A stretch of DNA of 64,000 nucleotides from Aeromonas dhakensis (GCF_000820305.1 NZ_CDBH01000027.1:1-64000); one strand, 5' to 3'; shown: positions 1 through 9,471, counted from the stretch's first letter. The notes: generated by a model not told the origin, from the sequence alone. Numbers and translations are program-made.

Positions 1-3000
1 GACTTCCAGTTGCCCAGCGGCAATAAGGGGCTCTTTACCGTCAACGGCAATAGCGACAGCCCCTATCTGATCGAAGTAAACCCCTTGCTGGCCAATCTGG
101 GTCAGGCCGGCAGCGGCATGCTGGATCGTATCGATGCTGCGCTCCAGCAGCAGTTGCAGGGCGCGGGACAACTCTCTTTCGATGCGGTCTCTGGCAATGG
201 CGGCATTGCCCAGGTGGCTGGTCAACATGCTGACTGGGCACTGCCGGGACGAGCAAGCAGCGGGGACCACTCCCCTGAGTTGCAGTCGTTAAGCGGTATG
301 GCACTGTCAAACAGTGGCCATGTCGTCACATCAGGTCAGTGGCAACAGAGCCTGCAGCCTGATTTTCATGCAAATGGCTCCGGTCCGCACATAGTTGGCG
401 GTACAGCCAGTGCGGCAGGTCAGTGGCAACAGAGCCTGCAGCCGGGTTGGCAAGCCTCCGTGGTCACGACCGTGGCGGTAACGGCGCCGGGCTCGGTACA
501 GACCGGCTTACAAGCCGTGCCGGCGTTGGCGACCCAGCCGCAGCTTGAAACCAGCCCGACCCTGACCCAGGTCAACCAGTTCCTCGGCTCCAGCTACTTC
601 TTCTCGCAGATGAACTATGCGCCGGAGAAAGACATCAAGCTGCTGGGTGATGCCGCCTTCGATACCCGGGTCATCCGGGATGCGGTGTTGGCCCAGACCG
701 GCCGCCGCTTTATCAATAACGAGATGGGATCGGATCTGGCGCAGATGCGCACGCTCATCGACAGCGCGGTGCAAAACCAGCGCGAGCTGGGGCTGACCGC
801 CGGGGTGGCTCTGAGCGCCGAGCAGGTAGCGCAGCTGGGCCGCAGCATGGTGTGGTGGGAGCCGGTCTGGTATCAGGGCAAGATCGTGCTGGCGCCCAAG
901 CTCTACCTGACCGAGGCCGACAAACGCCACCTCTCTGGCAGCGTCATCACTGCCACCAACATCGATCTCACGGCCGGCGGCATCAATAACAGCGGCACCT
1001 TGCTGGCAGACGGCACTCTGTCGCTCAAGAGCGGCAGTACGTTGGTCAACCAGGGGCAGATCCAGGCGGGTGGGCGGCTTGAGCTGCTTGCCAAGGGGGA
1101 TATTCTCAACCAGAACCTCATCAAAGGGGGAGACGTTGTTATTGCCTCGCGGGACGGCTCGGTACGCAATGAAACCCAGACGGCGCAACGCCACGTGGAT
1201 GTCAACGGCGTGCTGTCGAATGAGCTGACCGAGCAGACCCGCTTCAGCCGCACTGACGTGGGTGAGATTGCCCGTATCGAGTCGGCGGGCAACCTGCTGC
1301 TGCAGGCAGGGCAGGATATCTCGCTGTCGGCCAGCAACCTGCTGGCGGGGCTCGACATGTCGTTGTCGGCGGGACGGGACATCAACATCGGCAGTGTCGA
1401 AGACCGCCGTAAATGGGAGGAGGGCAACAGCCGCTTCGCCCGGGTTGAGCAACTGATGAGCGGTCTTGAGGCGGGTCACACCCTGAGTCTGTCAGCTGAG
1501 CGTGATATCACCATCTCAGCGTCTTCCCTGGCTGCCAAAGGAGATGCTTCCTTGACTGCCGGCAATGAGCTCGTGCTCAAGACCGCCACTAATGATGCCA
1601 ACCAATACACCACTCGTCGCAATGGGTACGACATCGTTCAGCAGCGTGAAGAGGTGGGGGCAAATCTGAGCGCCGATAACATTGCATTGCGCGCTGGCAG
1701 TGATCTGGCGATGCGTGCAGCTCATGTGCAGGCAGAAGGCGAGCTTGCTGTCACTGCCGGTCGAGACCTGCTGCTGGAAGCGGGTGATGCAATGGACTAT
1801 CGCGAATCCTACACCAAGGAGAGCAAGAAGAAGGCACTCAGCAAGAAGACCACCACAAGCCACGACATTAGTGAACAGCACATGGCACAGGCTACCGAGC
1901 TGGGTGGTCAGTATGTGTTGCTCAAGGCTCAGCAGGATATGGCGGTCAAAGGCAGCAATGTGGTTGGGGATCTTGGCGCGACCCTGCTGGCTGGGTGCGA
2001 CCTGAACATTGATACCGTCGATCTGCTCAATCGTGAGCTCCATTTCCGTGAAACCAAGCGCTCCGGCCTGATGGGCAGTGGTGGGATCGGCTTTACCATC
2101 GGCAAGCAGCAACAAAGTAGCGACATGGCGGGCACTACGCAGATCAGAGAAGGCTCCAGTGTTGGCAGTGTTCAGGGGGATGTCACGCTGCAGGCCGGTA
2201 ACCGCCTGCAGATAAGCGCCAGCGATGTCATTGCAGGTCAGGATCTGCTGCTGGTAGGCAAAGATGTCGCCATCACCTCGGCTGAGCAGCAGATCACCCG
2301 CAAGGAGGAGTTCAAGAGTAAGAGTGGTGGGCTTACGGTAGCGTTGACCGGTGGCGCCGTCACTGCCTTGCAGAGCGCCTATGACACCGTCAAGACCAGC
2401 AAGGAGAGCAGCAACGATCGTCTGGTGGCGTTGCAGGGGGCCAAGGCGGCCATGAATGGTTATCAGGCCTGGCAGGGGATGCAGGCGATGGCGAATTCTG
2501 GTGGTGTGCCCGATCCCTCCTTTGTCGGGATCGCCATCTCGGTGGGCAACCAGCGCAGCCAATCCAACAGCCAGAGCAGCGAAACCAATGCACTGACCTC
2601 GGAGCTCAATGCCGGGGGGGATATCACCGTGTTGGCCAAGGGGGATGAGGCCAATGGCAGCGGCGACCTGATCGTCAGTGGCAGCAGCATCAAGGGGCAG
2701 AATGTGACGCTGGGCGCTGCACGTGACCTGGTGCTGCAATCGGCCGTCAACAGCAGTGACAGCAGCGGCAGCAATCACAGCAGTGGCTGGAATGCTGGTG
2801 TGAGCTTTGGATTTAGTCAGGGGAGTGCGGGGATCAGCATCTTCGCCAACATGAACGCCGCCAAAGGTAAAGAGAACGGGGATTCGGATCGCTATACCGA
2901 AACCAATATCACGGCCGGCGATATCCTGACCCTCAAGTCGGGACGGGATGCGACTTTGCTTGGTGCACAGGTGAGCGGAGACAAGGTAACGGCGGATATT

Positions 3001-5160
3001 GGCCGCAACCTGACCCTGACCAGCCAGCAAGATAACGATCACTACCAGAGCCAGCAGAGCAGTATTTCGGCGGGCGGCAGCTTTACCTTTGGCAGCATGA
3101 CCGCCTCTGGTTACGTCAATGCCAGCCGTCAGAAGATCAACAGTGACTTTGAGAGCGTGGTAGAGCAGACCGGCGTCTTTGCCGGCAAACAGGGTTTTGA
3201 TATCCGGGTGGGCGAGCATACCCAGCTCAATGGTGCCGTGCTGGCGGGTAGCGAGGATGCCGGCAAGAACCATCTGTCCACCGGTACGCTGGGGTGGAAC
3301 GATCTGGTTAACCGTGCCGAGTACAAGGTTGAAAGCCAGAGCATTGGCATCAGTGGTAGTGGTGGCTCCAAGCAGGGCTTATCAGGCAAGGGTGAGCCGA
3401 CTGCTGCAACCGTACTAGGCGGCAGCAACAGCAGCGGCAGCGCCAGTTCGACCACCTTCGCTTCAATCGGAGCGGGTGATATCGAGATCCGCAATACAGC
3501 CGGCCAGCAACAGGATCTGGTGAGTTTGCATCGTGATCCCACCCAGGCGGTCAACGGGCTTTCTCCCATTTTTGACAAGCAAAAAGAGCTGGCAAGGATG
3601 CAGGAGGCCCAGCTGATTGGTGAGGTCGGACAGCAGGCGACCCAAATGGTGGTCAGCCACCATCTGGCTGAAGCCAATGAAAAGGCCAAGGATGATCCTG
3701 AGTACGCCAACAGCAAGGAGTACAAGGCGCTGCAGGAAAAATGGGGCGTGGGCAGCGACTTCCAGCGCGGGATGCAGGCTGCGACGGCGGCACTGCAAGG
3801 CTTGGCGGGGGGCGACCTGACCCAGGCTGCAGCCGGGGCCGCGGTCCCCTACCTGGCCCAGATGGTCAAACAACAAACCGATGATGGTGTCTCTAGGGTC
3901 ATGGCCCATGCGCTGGTGCAGGGAGCGCTGGCCACCGCCCAGAACAAGAATGCCATGGTCGGAGCCACCGGTGCTGCGACTGGCGAGCTGGTTGGTATGA
4001 TGGCGACCGAGCTTTACCACAAAGAAGCCAGCCAGCTGACAGAGGGAGAGAAGGAGACAGTCTCCACCTTGGCGACTCTGGCTGCTGGATTGGCGGGTGG
4101 TTTGACCGGAGATAGCTCCGCCAGTGCTTTGGCCAGCGCCCAGACCGGTAAGACGGTGGTGGAGAATAATTCACTGGCAGGAGATAAAGCTCGTGAATCT
4201 CTGAAAGGGAGCAATGAGTGGTGGAAGCAGCGAGTCCGAGAGACGCTGGGTGAAAATACTTCATCACAAATCACTAATGGTGTTCTAAATGCGTTGACAG
4301 AAGTAGGTGATTCCGGGCTACTGGCTGTGGACTCGGCGTTTGATGTTGCTGCGGCACTGGTTACCTGTAGCTTGGGTGAAGCTTATTGCAACCAGGCCAA
4401 AAGTGACCTTGGCAAGAAGAATCAAGCAGCTTCCGATGCGGTAAATGCAGTCATGAGTGGTGATGCATGGGCTGCTGTAAAAGGTACGGTAGGCAAAGCG
4501 GCGCAGGGCGATCAGGTTGCCTTGGAAAATTTGGCGGGTGTCTTGGCTGGTGCACTGGTTCCGGCGAAAGGGACCGGTTTAATTAAAAGTGGTGATCGGG
4601 TTGTTGCTGTTATTTCGAAAGAGACTGGTAGCAGTCTGTTAACTACTGGTGAAAAAGGTGCGGCTCAAGTTCTGCGTGAAGTAGAGGTGAGTTCTGGTGG
4701 AAAAGGCGCATGGACGAAGGAACTAAATAAACCAGAGCCAAATACAATTTATAAGGTTGATGGAAATAAAACTTATCAAACAGATAGCCTTGGGCGTGTT
4801 GAAAAAGTTGAATCCAATCTCTCACTGACTAAAAATGATCGCAATACTTATCAGCAATGTGTTGCAGGGAAATGTGGTATTAGCGGCGATGAGGGTGGGC
4901 ACTTAATAGCAAGTGTATTTAATGGCCCGGGTGAACGTCTGAATTTACTTCCTATGAATGCGAATTTGAATAAAGGGGCTTGGAAGAAAATGGAGAATGT
5001 TTGGGCTAAAGCATTAAATGAAGGGCAGAGCGTTAAGATTGATATCCGGCCATCGTACATTAGTGATGGCACTAGACCGGATAAATTTAAAGTTGTATAT
5101 TCAATGGGTGGTGGACGACCAATTGAAAAAGTATTCAATAACGCGCCTGGAGGAAAGTGA
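1..5160 (+). CDS. cdiA: CdiA-type contact-dependent inhibition exoprotein, 3' part, with nuclease C-terminal toxin
   Basis: The reading frame is open from base 1, so the start lies outside the window. About 1,300 residues of FhaB/CdiA-type filament repeats come first, recognised by repeated patterns such as AGRDI and LTAGNEL. They are followed by an alanine/glycine-rich pre-toxin segment ending in VENN (4159-4170). The last ~330 residues are the variable toxin region. It begins with a probable inner-membrane entry domain carrying a Cys pair (CSLGEAYC). It ends in a DNA/RNA non-specific endonuclease domain (Endonuclease NS_2 type) with the GDEGGHLIA motif; its histidine, encoded near 4900, is the expected catalytic residue. 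Base composition turns AT-rich after VENN, as expected for a swapped toxin tip. By family knowledge, CdiA is exported by an outer-membrane CdiB partner (not in the window) and delivers its tip into neighbouring cells. Toxin class is assigned from motif recognition alone. Confidence 0.9.
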   Translation, partial: DFQLPSGNKGLFTVNGNSDSPYLIEVNPLLANLGQAGSGMLDRIDAALQQQLQGAGQLSFDAVSGNGGIAQVAGQHADWALPGRASSGDHSPELQSLSGMALSNSGHVVTSGQWQQSLQPDFHANGSGPHIVGGTASAAGQWQQSLQPGWQASVVTTVAVTAPGSVQTGLQAVPALATQPQLETSPTLTQVNQFLGSSYFFSQMNYAPEKDIKLLGDAAFDTRVIRDAVLAQTGRRFINNEMGSDLAQMRTLIDSAVQNQRELGLTAGVALSAEQVAQLGRSMVWWEPVWYQGKIVLAPKLYLTEADKRHLSGSVITATNIDLTAGGINNSGTLLADGTLSLKSGSTLVNQGQIQAGGRLELLAKGDILNQNLIKGGDVVIASRDGSVRNETQTAQRHVDVNGVLSNELTEQTRFSRTDVGEIARIESAGNLLLQAGQDISLSASNLLAGLDMSLSAGRDINIGSVEDRRKWEEGNSRFARVEQLMSGLEAGHTLSLSAERDITISASSLAAKGDASLTAGNELVLKTATNDANQYTTRRNGYDIVQQREEVGANLSADNIALRAGSDLAMRAAHVQAEGELAVTAGRDLLLEAGDAMDYRESYTKESKKKALSKKTTTSHDISEQHMAQATELGGQYVLLKAQQDMAVKGSNVVGDLGATLLAGCDLNIDTVDLLNRELHFRETKRSGLMGSGGIGFTIGKQQQSSDMAGTTQIREGSSVGSVQGDVTLQAGNRLQISASDVIAGQDLLLVGKDVAITSAEQQITRKEEFKSKSGGLTVALTGGAVTALQSAYDTVKTSKESSNDRLVALQGAKAAMNGYQAWQGMQAMANSGGVPDPSFVGIAISVGNQRSQSNSQSSETNALTSELNAGGDITVLAKGDEANGSGDLIVSGSSIKGQNVTLGAARDLVLQSAVNSSDSSGSNHSSGWNAGVSFGFSQGSAGISIFANMNAAKGKENGDSDRYTETNITAGDILTLKSGRDATLLGAQVSGDKVTADIGRNLTLTSQQDNDHYQSQQSSISAGGSFTFGSMTASGYVNASRQKINSDFESVVEQTGVFAGKQGFDIRVGEHTQLNGAVLAGSEDAGKNHLSTGTLGWNDLVNRAEYKVESQSIGISGSGGSKQGLSGKGEPTAATVLGGSNSSGSASSTTFASIGAGDIEIRNTAGQQQDLVSLHRDPTQAVNGLSPIFDKQKELARMQEAQLIGEVGQQATQMVVSHHLAEANEKAKDDPEYANSKEYKALQEKWGVGSDFQRGMQAATAALQGLAGGDLTQAAAGAAVPYLAQMVKQQTDDGVSRVMAHALVQGALATAQNKNAMVGATGAATGELVGMMATELYHKEASQLTEGEKETVSTLATLAAGLAGGLTGDSSASALASAQTGKTVVENNSLAGDKARESLKGSNEWWKQRVRETLGENTSSQITNGVLNALTEVGDSGLLAVDSAFDVAAALVTCSLGEAYCNQAKSDLGKKNQAASDAVNAVMSGDAWAAVKGTVGKAAQGDQVALENLAGVLAGALVPAKGTGLIKSGDRVVAVISKETGSSLLTTGEKGAAQVLREVEVSSGGKGAWTKELNKPEPNTIYKVDGNKTYQTDSLGRVEKVESNLSLTKNDRNTYQQCVAGKCGISGDEGGHLIASVFNGPGERLNLLPMNANLNKGAWKKMENVWAKALNEGQSVKIDIRPSYISDGTRPDKFKVVYSMGGGRPIEKVFNNAPGGK
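332..443 (+). repeat. 28-bp exact direct repeat inside cdiA
   Basis: The same 28 bases occur at 332-359 and 416-443, 84 bases apart and in frame. They encode a repeated GQWQQSLQP peptide in the cdiA filament region. The unit length is a multiple of three, so gain or loss by slippage would keep the frame. Confidence 0.85.
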
Positions 5161-5492
5161 TGCGGACCGACCAAGAGATTTATAATGATATAGGCTCAAT
5201 ATTATTATCAATTGCTCCTGATGATGCAAAAAAGATTATTTTATGCGCTAAGTTAGAGCCGGAAAGTGATTCTGGCGAATTTACTTATGATTATATTGAT
5301 AATCATGGTGGGCAACACTGGATAACTGAAACCAGGGATGCAAGCGAAAAACTTTTAGATTTACTTGTTGAGCTGAGGGGGGTTTTAGTTGATGCTTTTA
5401 AATCACAGGAAAAATCGTTCTGGCATAGTTGTGAAATATCAATAAATATTGATGATCTTAAAATAAATATTACTTTTGGGTACAATGACTAA
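5160..5492 (+). CDS. cdiI: CDI immunity protein, YezG-like (cognate to nuclease tip)
   Basis: A 110-residue acidic protein starts at ATG 5160, overlapping the cdiA stop in TGATG, with GGAGGAAA just upstream. The GTG at 5157 is a less likely start. The sequence is AT-rich compared with the core genes. Its pattern (an N-terminal IYNDIGSILLSIAPDDAKK helix, a central FTYDYID strand and a late FWHSCEISI segment) resembles the YezG/DUF600 family. In Bacillus, YezG neutralises YeeF, whose tip is also an NS_2-type nuclease, so family match and toxin match agree. Overlap with cdiA and absence of a signal peptide fit a cytoplasmic immunity protein that binds the incoming nuclease. The immunity role is well supported by position; the YezG assignment is moderate. 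Confidence 0.8.
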   Translation: MRTDQEIYNDIGSILLSIAPDDAKKIILCAKLEPESDSGEFTYDYIDNHGGQHWITETRDASEKLLDLLVELRGVLVDAFKSQEKSFWHSCEISINIDDLKINITFGYND

Positions 5493-5570
5493 CTGAAAAC
5501 CGGTGTCTTGCGGGCTGACATATTGACCCGTTTTTGGCAGTGCCCGGGGTAATGTCGCCCTGGATACAAA

Positions 5571-5595
5571 ATCTGGGACACTCACCATTTTTGAC
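5571..5595 (+). repeat. Module-junction repeat, copy A
   Basis: First of three same-orientation copies of a 24-25 base element with core CTGGGACACCCACCTTTTTT and a following GAC or GAT. This copy reads CTGGGACACTCACCATTTTT and lies 78 bases after the cdiI stop, just before a displaced cdiA fragment. The other copies are at 8944 and 9961. Confidence 0.75.
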
Positions 5596-5599
5596 AATG

Positions 5600-6887
5600 G
5601 GGGCTGCTGAGGGAACTGCTACAGCGGCCATGGCCAACGCTGCTTTAGTACTTTGGTTAGTCAGGCAACTATCTCCACCATCAACAATGGCGGCAATTTG
5701 GGAGCGGTACTCAAAGAACTGGGCAGCAGCGCCAATATCAAGCAGTTGGCCACCTCGGTGGCAACGGCGGGGGCCTTGACTGGTTTTAACGAATGGGCTG
5801 GCTTGTCAAGCGGTACCCCCAACGCTCCCTATGCCCAGCTGGGGGCAACTAAAATACCTTCAACCGGGTCACCAGCAACGCCGGGATTAGTGCCGGAATA
5901 GATAGCACCATCAATGGCTCCCACTTTGCGGATGCCTTTAAAGCCAGCCTGTTATCCAATATTCAGGGGGAAGTGGGTAAAGCCACGGCCAACTGGATAG
6001 GGGATCAAGGCATTAAATTTGATGCTGCCAACAGCCCGTTGGCAGAGGCAGGGAAAATCGCTGCCCATGGGGTGGCCAGCGGTGCCATGTCGGAACTCGC
6101 CGGTGACTGGAGCCTGGGGGCCTTTAGCAGCAACGAGGAGTATCAGGTTGCCCTCAACAAGGTATTGGGTGGACTTGCGGCAGTGGCCGTCACCGGGGAT
6201 GAAAACGACTTCTATACTGGTGCAGACCGGGCTGAGACGGTGCATCGGTACAATGCGATGGCACATACGTTAGCCGCGCTGACAGCGCGCGATCCTGAAC
6301 AATTTGCCAAGTTGATGGAGGCTAAAAGAAATCAATACAAGACTTGTGGTGAATCGGCAGAATGTAAAAAAATGATGATTGCTGGTTTGGGATTAGTGGG
6401 CTTGCCCCTGCTTCCATCAGAGTTGCTAGCTGTGGGGGGAATAGGGGGAGGGGCCAAATTTGGGTTTGAGCTGTGGAATAATAAAGGTGACTTAAGTAAA
6501 GTTGATGTGGGCGAGGTTGTATTTTCTACTTACTTAAGTGCAGGTACAGTAGGTTGGAGCTTCTGGCCAACTGTAGCTGTCAATTCTGCAGGTGGAGCTT
6601 ATACGAGCCATTTGAAAGGAGAAGATCCACTTGTCGGTGGTTTCGCGAGTTCTTTGGGAGCTGGTACTGGATATTGGACCGGTAAATAGGTTGAACCATT
6701 GGCAAAAAATTTATTTAACGTGAACCCAGATGGTATAAAATATGAGTTCATTGACATAGGTTTGACTATACAAAAGAACAAACCGGAAAGTATTATTTCG
6801 AGTTATTTTGGAAATGCAGGTGGTTCCATTTCATCGGAGCTATCAACCAAGTTTTTTGAATGTGAATTAAAAGAGGCTGGCTGGTGA
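5600..6887 (+). pseudogene. Orphan CdiA C-terminal module 2 (DUF637 plus hydrophobic toxin tip), frameshifted and with an in-frame stop
   Basis: Reading three frames in turn gives a continuous DUF637-type CdiA tail. It starts near GAAEGTATAAMANA, switches frame near 5640 into SQATISTINNGGN, switches again between about 5841 and 5853 into FNRVTSNAGIS, then runs to a TAG at 6687-6689. After that TAG the same frame continues with sensible sequence (NLFNVNPDGIKYEFIDIG) to a TGA at 6885-6887, overlapping the next gene. The final ~150 residues are glycine-rich and hydrophobic, like a membrane-acting CDI/adhesin tip. There is no start codon, signal or filament of its own. It is best read as a toxin tip displaced from an ancestral cdiA and then inactivated by two indels and one nonsense change. 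Confidence 0.75.
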
Positions 6888-7132
6888 GGTATTTTTCTGG
6901 AGTGTTTTTTATATGTTTGCCAATTATATTTTCCATTATTGGTGGCATTATTTATATTTCTGTAAATTTCTTTACATTCATATTCTATGGACGTAAATTG
7001 AATCTGTCATGGTCATTATTAATTTCATTTGCAGAGAAAGGTGCAATGTATGGAGTATCGCTTAGTGGTGTCTTTCTTCTGCTTTTAATATGTTCGATAG
7101 TTAGGTCTAAATTTTTATCATGGCGGCGTTAG
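6884..7132 (+). CDS. Probable membrane immunity protein of orphan module 2
   Basis: An 82-residue protein begins at GTG 6884, overlapping the stop of the preceding toxin fragment by four bases, the same coupling seen for cdiA and cdiI. It has two hydrophobic segments (about residues 5-33 and 52-75), a lysine/arginine-containing loop between them and a basic C terminus (FLSWRR). It is AT-rich. An inner-membrane immunity protein is the natural partner of a hydrophobic, membrane-acting toxin tip, and the frame is intact while the toxin is broken. No named family is recognised; the role is inferred from position and topology. Confidence 0.6.
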   Translation: MRYFSGVFFICLPIIFSIIGGIIYISVNFFTFIFYGRKLNLSWSLLISFAEKGAMYGVSLSGVFLLLLICSIVRSKFLSWRR

Positions 7133-7241
7133 AACTCTCTTTTTCAAGTCGTTGGTGATGAGTTGAGAGGAATAAATAGTAGCTATTAGTAGTGGATATT
7201 TATTGGAGAAGATTGTTGTATATACATCTATCAGTGTCGTG

Positions 7242-8625
7242 ACCCTTTATCTGGCTCAGTTGGTGCCCATCCTGGGTGATGGCCCATACCTAGAATAAGA
7301 ACGCCATGGTCAGTGCAACCGGCGCCGTGACTGGTGAGTTGGTCGGCATGATGGCGACCGAGCTTTACCACAAAGACGCCAGCCAGTTGACAGAGGGGGA
7401 AAAGGAGACCGTCTCCACCTTGACTACTTTGGCAGCCGGATTGGCAGGTGGTTTGGCCGGTGATAGCTCCGCCAGTGCTTTGGTCAGCGCCCAGACCGGT
7501 AAGACGGTGGTGGAGAATAATCTGCTGGCCCCGTCAGAATACAGAGCCTTAAGCAAAGCGCTGGATGATTTTGATAAGGGTAAAAATCCGCTTGAAGCTG
7601 CCAAAAAAATAGTGTCGTTGACCAACAAAGATAACGTCACCGATGACTTGCTATATCAGCTGCAACAGGGGAAACCCCTGTCTGAACAAGACTAGCGGAT
7701 CTTGGCATCAGCTCTGGATCAGTATGGTTATGAGTTACAAACCAAGTATGGATATACAGAGCAGCAAGCCTTTGCTGCAATTGAAAAGGTAAAGGCTGGC
7801 GAGGCTATTGTTGCCCCAGCGGCAGATGTAGCCACCTATAACAAAGCGAGAGCCTACCTAATAAACTATGGCATTCAATCCGGGCAGGCTGCGGTAGGTA
7901 CAGATGTATTATTGGCTCTGCCGGGTAATCTTGGCACGATACTACGTAGTACGGTGGCTGCAGGCGGTGCATATCAAGCTGGCACCGGTGTAGGGCAGTT
8001 GCTAGAAGGCCAGAATGTCGATGGCCTAATCAACGCGGGCTTGGGCACTGCCGCGATTTTTGGTAGTGTGGCTGCAAATAAGATGATTGGAAGCACTGGT
8101 GCCGCCCCTAAGGTAGTGGCGGAGGGTGGTATTGGTGTCGCGAAGACGGCCGCCGAGGCCAAAGCAGAGGCTGTCGCGAAGGTTGCTAGTAAGGCTGAAT
8201 CAGCAGTAATAAAAACAGCTAATGCCTCCAATGCGGCACATAACGCTGCAATGTATGCTGGCCTAAAAATGGATCTTAAAACCACTCAAGCAGCAAATGA
8301 GGTAGTGGAAAGTTTACGTAATACAGGCAATTTTCCACCAAACTACCTTACAAAAGAGATAGCTATGGGGAGTGGCTGGAAACCAGGTAAGGCGTTGAAT
8401 AATAGCGTTCCTAATGGACAAATTGGCGGGGATGTATTCAAAAATGAGAGTAATATATTGCCATCGGCACAGGGGCGAACTTGGCACGAAGCTGATGTTG
8501 GTTTAGATAGTAAAATGTCTAGAGGCAATCAACCTGGAACTCGCCTGCTATACTCAAGTGATGGTGTATTATACATCACAACAGACCATTATAAGACCGC
8601 AACTTCAATCGGCAAGTGGAAATAA
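7242..8625 (+). pseudogene. Orphan CdiA C-terminal module 3 with barnase-like ribonuclease tip, interrupted by TAG
   Basis: Homology to the cdiA pre-toxin region begins near 7242 in a decayed form and is clean from 7306, closely matching cdiA 3955-4170 including VENN (7510-7521). The frame meets a TAG at 7693-7695 and continues in the same frame to 8625. The tail is an alanine-rich entry segment followed by a barnase/RNase N1-type domain. GRTWHEADV holds the expected general base (barnase Glu73), TRLLYSSDG the Arg87 equivalent and TTDHYKT the His102 equivalent. The catalytic domain therefore looks intact, but there is no promoter, signal or filament, and the nonsense codon splits it from the pre-toxin part. 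It is a stored or dead RNase tip; a restart at TTG 7702 is possible but unsupported. Confidence 0.8.
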
Positions 8626-8627
8626 AC

Positions 8628-8918
8628 ATGAGAAAAGTCATTTTAGATGGTTCGAAAATAGAATCCGAATCTGATTTTCACAGAACTATTTCTGAGTTAT
8701 TAAATTTTGGTCCATATTATGGCAGAAATCTCGATGCGCTATGGGATCGCCTAAGCACAGATGTTGAAAGACCAATCGAAGTGATCTGGTTAAACTCCGA
8801 AAAATCAAGGGAGTGCCTTGGTGAGTGTTTTTATAAAATCGTTGAAACTTTTGAGCAAACAAAGCAACAAGATATTAAATTTAATTGGGATGAGAAATTT
8901 AACTATACATTGAAATAA
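8628..8918 (+). CDS. Barstar-family immunity protein
   Basis: A 96-residue barstar-like protein starts at ATG 8628, two bases after the stop of the barnase-like module, with GTGGA eight bases upstream. A GTG at 8616 would overlap the toxin end. The order of features matches barstar: an N-terminal strand (KVILDGSKI), SDFHRTISELL, then YYGRNLDALWDRL, the segment that in barstar inserts an Asp side chain into the barnase active site. By family knowledge it is a cytoplasmic inhibitor that binds the RNase one-to-one. Its open frame suggests selection for protection against relatives carrying the same tip. Confident in family; the pairing follows from adjacency. Confidence 0.9.
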   Translation: MRKVILDGSKIESESDFHRTISELLNFGPYYGRNLDALWDRLSTDVERPIEVIWLNSEKSRECLGECFYKIVETFEQTKQQDIKFNWDEKFNYTLK

Positions 8919-8943
8919 TTGTTGATGCCTCCGAACCGCGGGA

Positions 8944-8967
8944 GTCCGGGACACCCACCTTTTTGAC
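8944..8967 (+). repeat. Module-junction repeat, copy B
   Basis: Second copy of the repeat seen at 5571 and 9961, reading CCGGGACACCCACCTTTTTG. It lies 25 bases after the barstar stop and about 50 bases before the transposase start, which suggests that the repeat marks an edge of the transposase-associated element. Confidence 0.75.
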
Positions 8968-9018
8968 AGAGGCGTAGTGCTGTTGTTGACTTGAGAGGTC
9001 ATCGTTGAGGGATGCGCC

Positions 9019-9471
9019 ATGACCATTGCTCGTTCACGTCAAATCAGCTTGCAGGATACGCCTTACTACCACGTGGTCAGTCGCTGTGTGCGGCGAGCTT
9101 TTCTGTGCGGAGAGGATTCCTACTCCCAGAGTTACGAGCATCGACGCCAATGGGTGGTCGACAAGTTGGGGCAACTGTCGCGGCTGTTTGCTATCGACAT
9201 TTGTGCTTACGCGGTGATGAGCAATCACTATCATCTGGTGCTCAAGGTTGAGCCAGATACTGCGGCCAGCTGGAGTGAGCGGGAGGTGGCTGAGCGCTGG
9301 GCGGCGCTTTTCCAGTGGCCGCATTTGGGCAGGCGTTGGTATCAGGGGGAGATGTTGATAGAGCCCGAACTGGCTGTTGTGCAGCAATTGCTTACTCAAT
9401 GGCGGGAGCTGCTTCACGATAAAGAAATTAAAGAGTTAAAGGGGAAAAATGATTTTCGGTCAACCTTTTGA
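9019..9471 (+). pseudogene. Truncated REP-associated (Y1/IS200-like) transposase
   Basis: The first ~130 residues are typical of REP-associated tyrosine transposases: an N-terminal DTPYYHVVSRCVRRAFL segment, and the metal-binding HUH motif within SNHYHLVLK near residue 75. Start ATG 9019 follows GAGGG. The family match stops around 9416, after QLLTQWREL, where the sequence abruptly becomes AT-rich and the frame runs into unrelated residues before a TGA that overlaps the next gene. The normal C-terminal part (with the ALNEPIAR-like and NPVRA-like regions) is missing, so the protein should be inactive. These enzymes are single-strand endonucleases tied to short palindromic repeats; the neighbouring repeat at 8944 may be such a partner sequence. 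Confidence 0.8.

Noticed and set aside
508-3273. Long antisense open frames opposite cdiA
   Set aside because: Their translations mirror the cdiA repeats and show no domain, signal or ribosome-binding site.
6687-7695. Amber recoding or suppression as a way to express the orphan toxins
   Set aside because: TAG is used as the normal stop of several intact genes here (for example yqcA and the chemotaxis receptor), so general read-through would be harmful. Simple nonsense mutation is the plainer reading.
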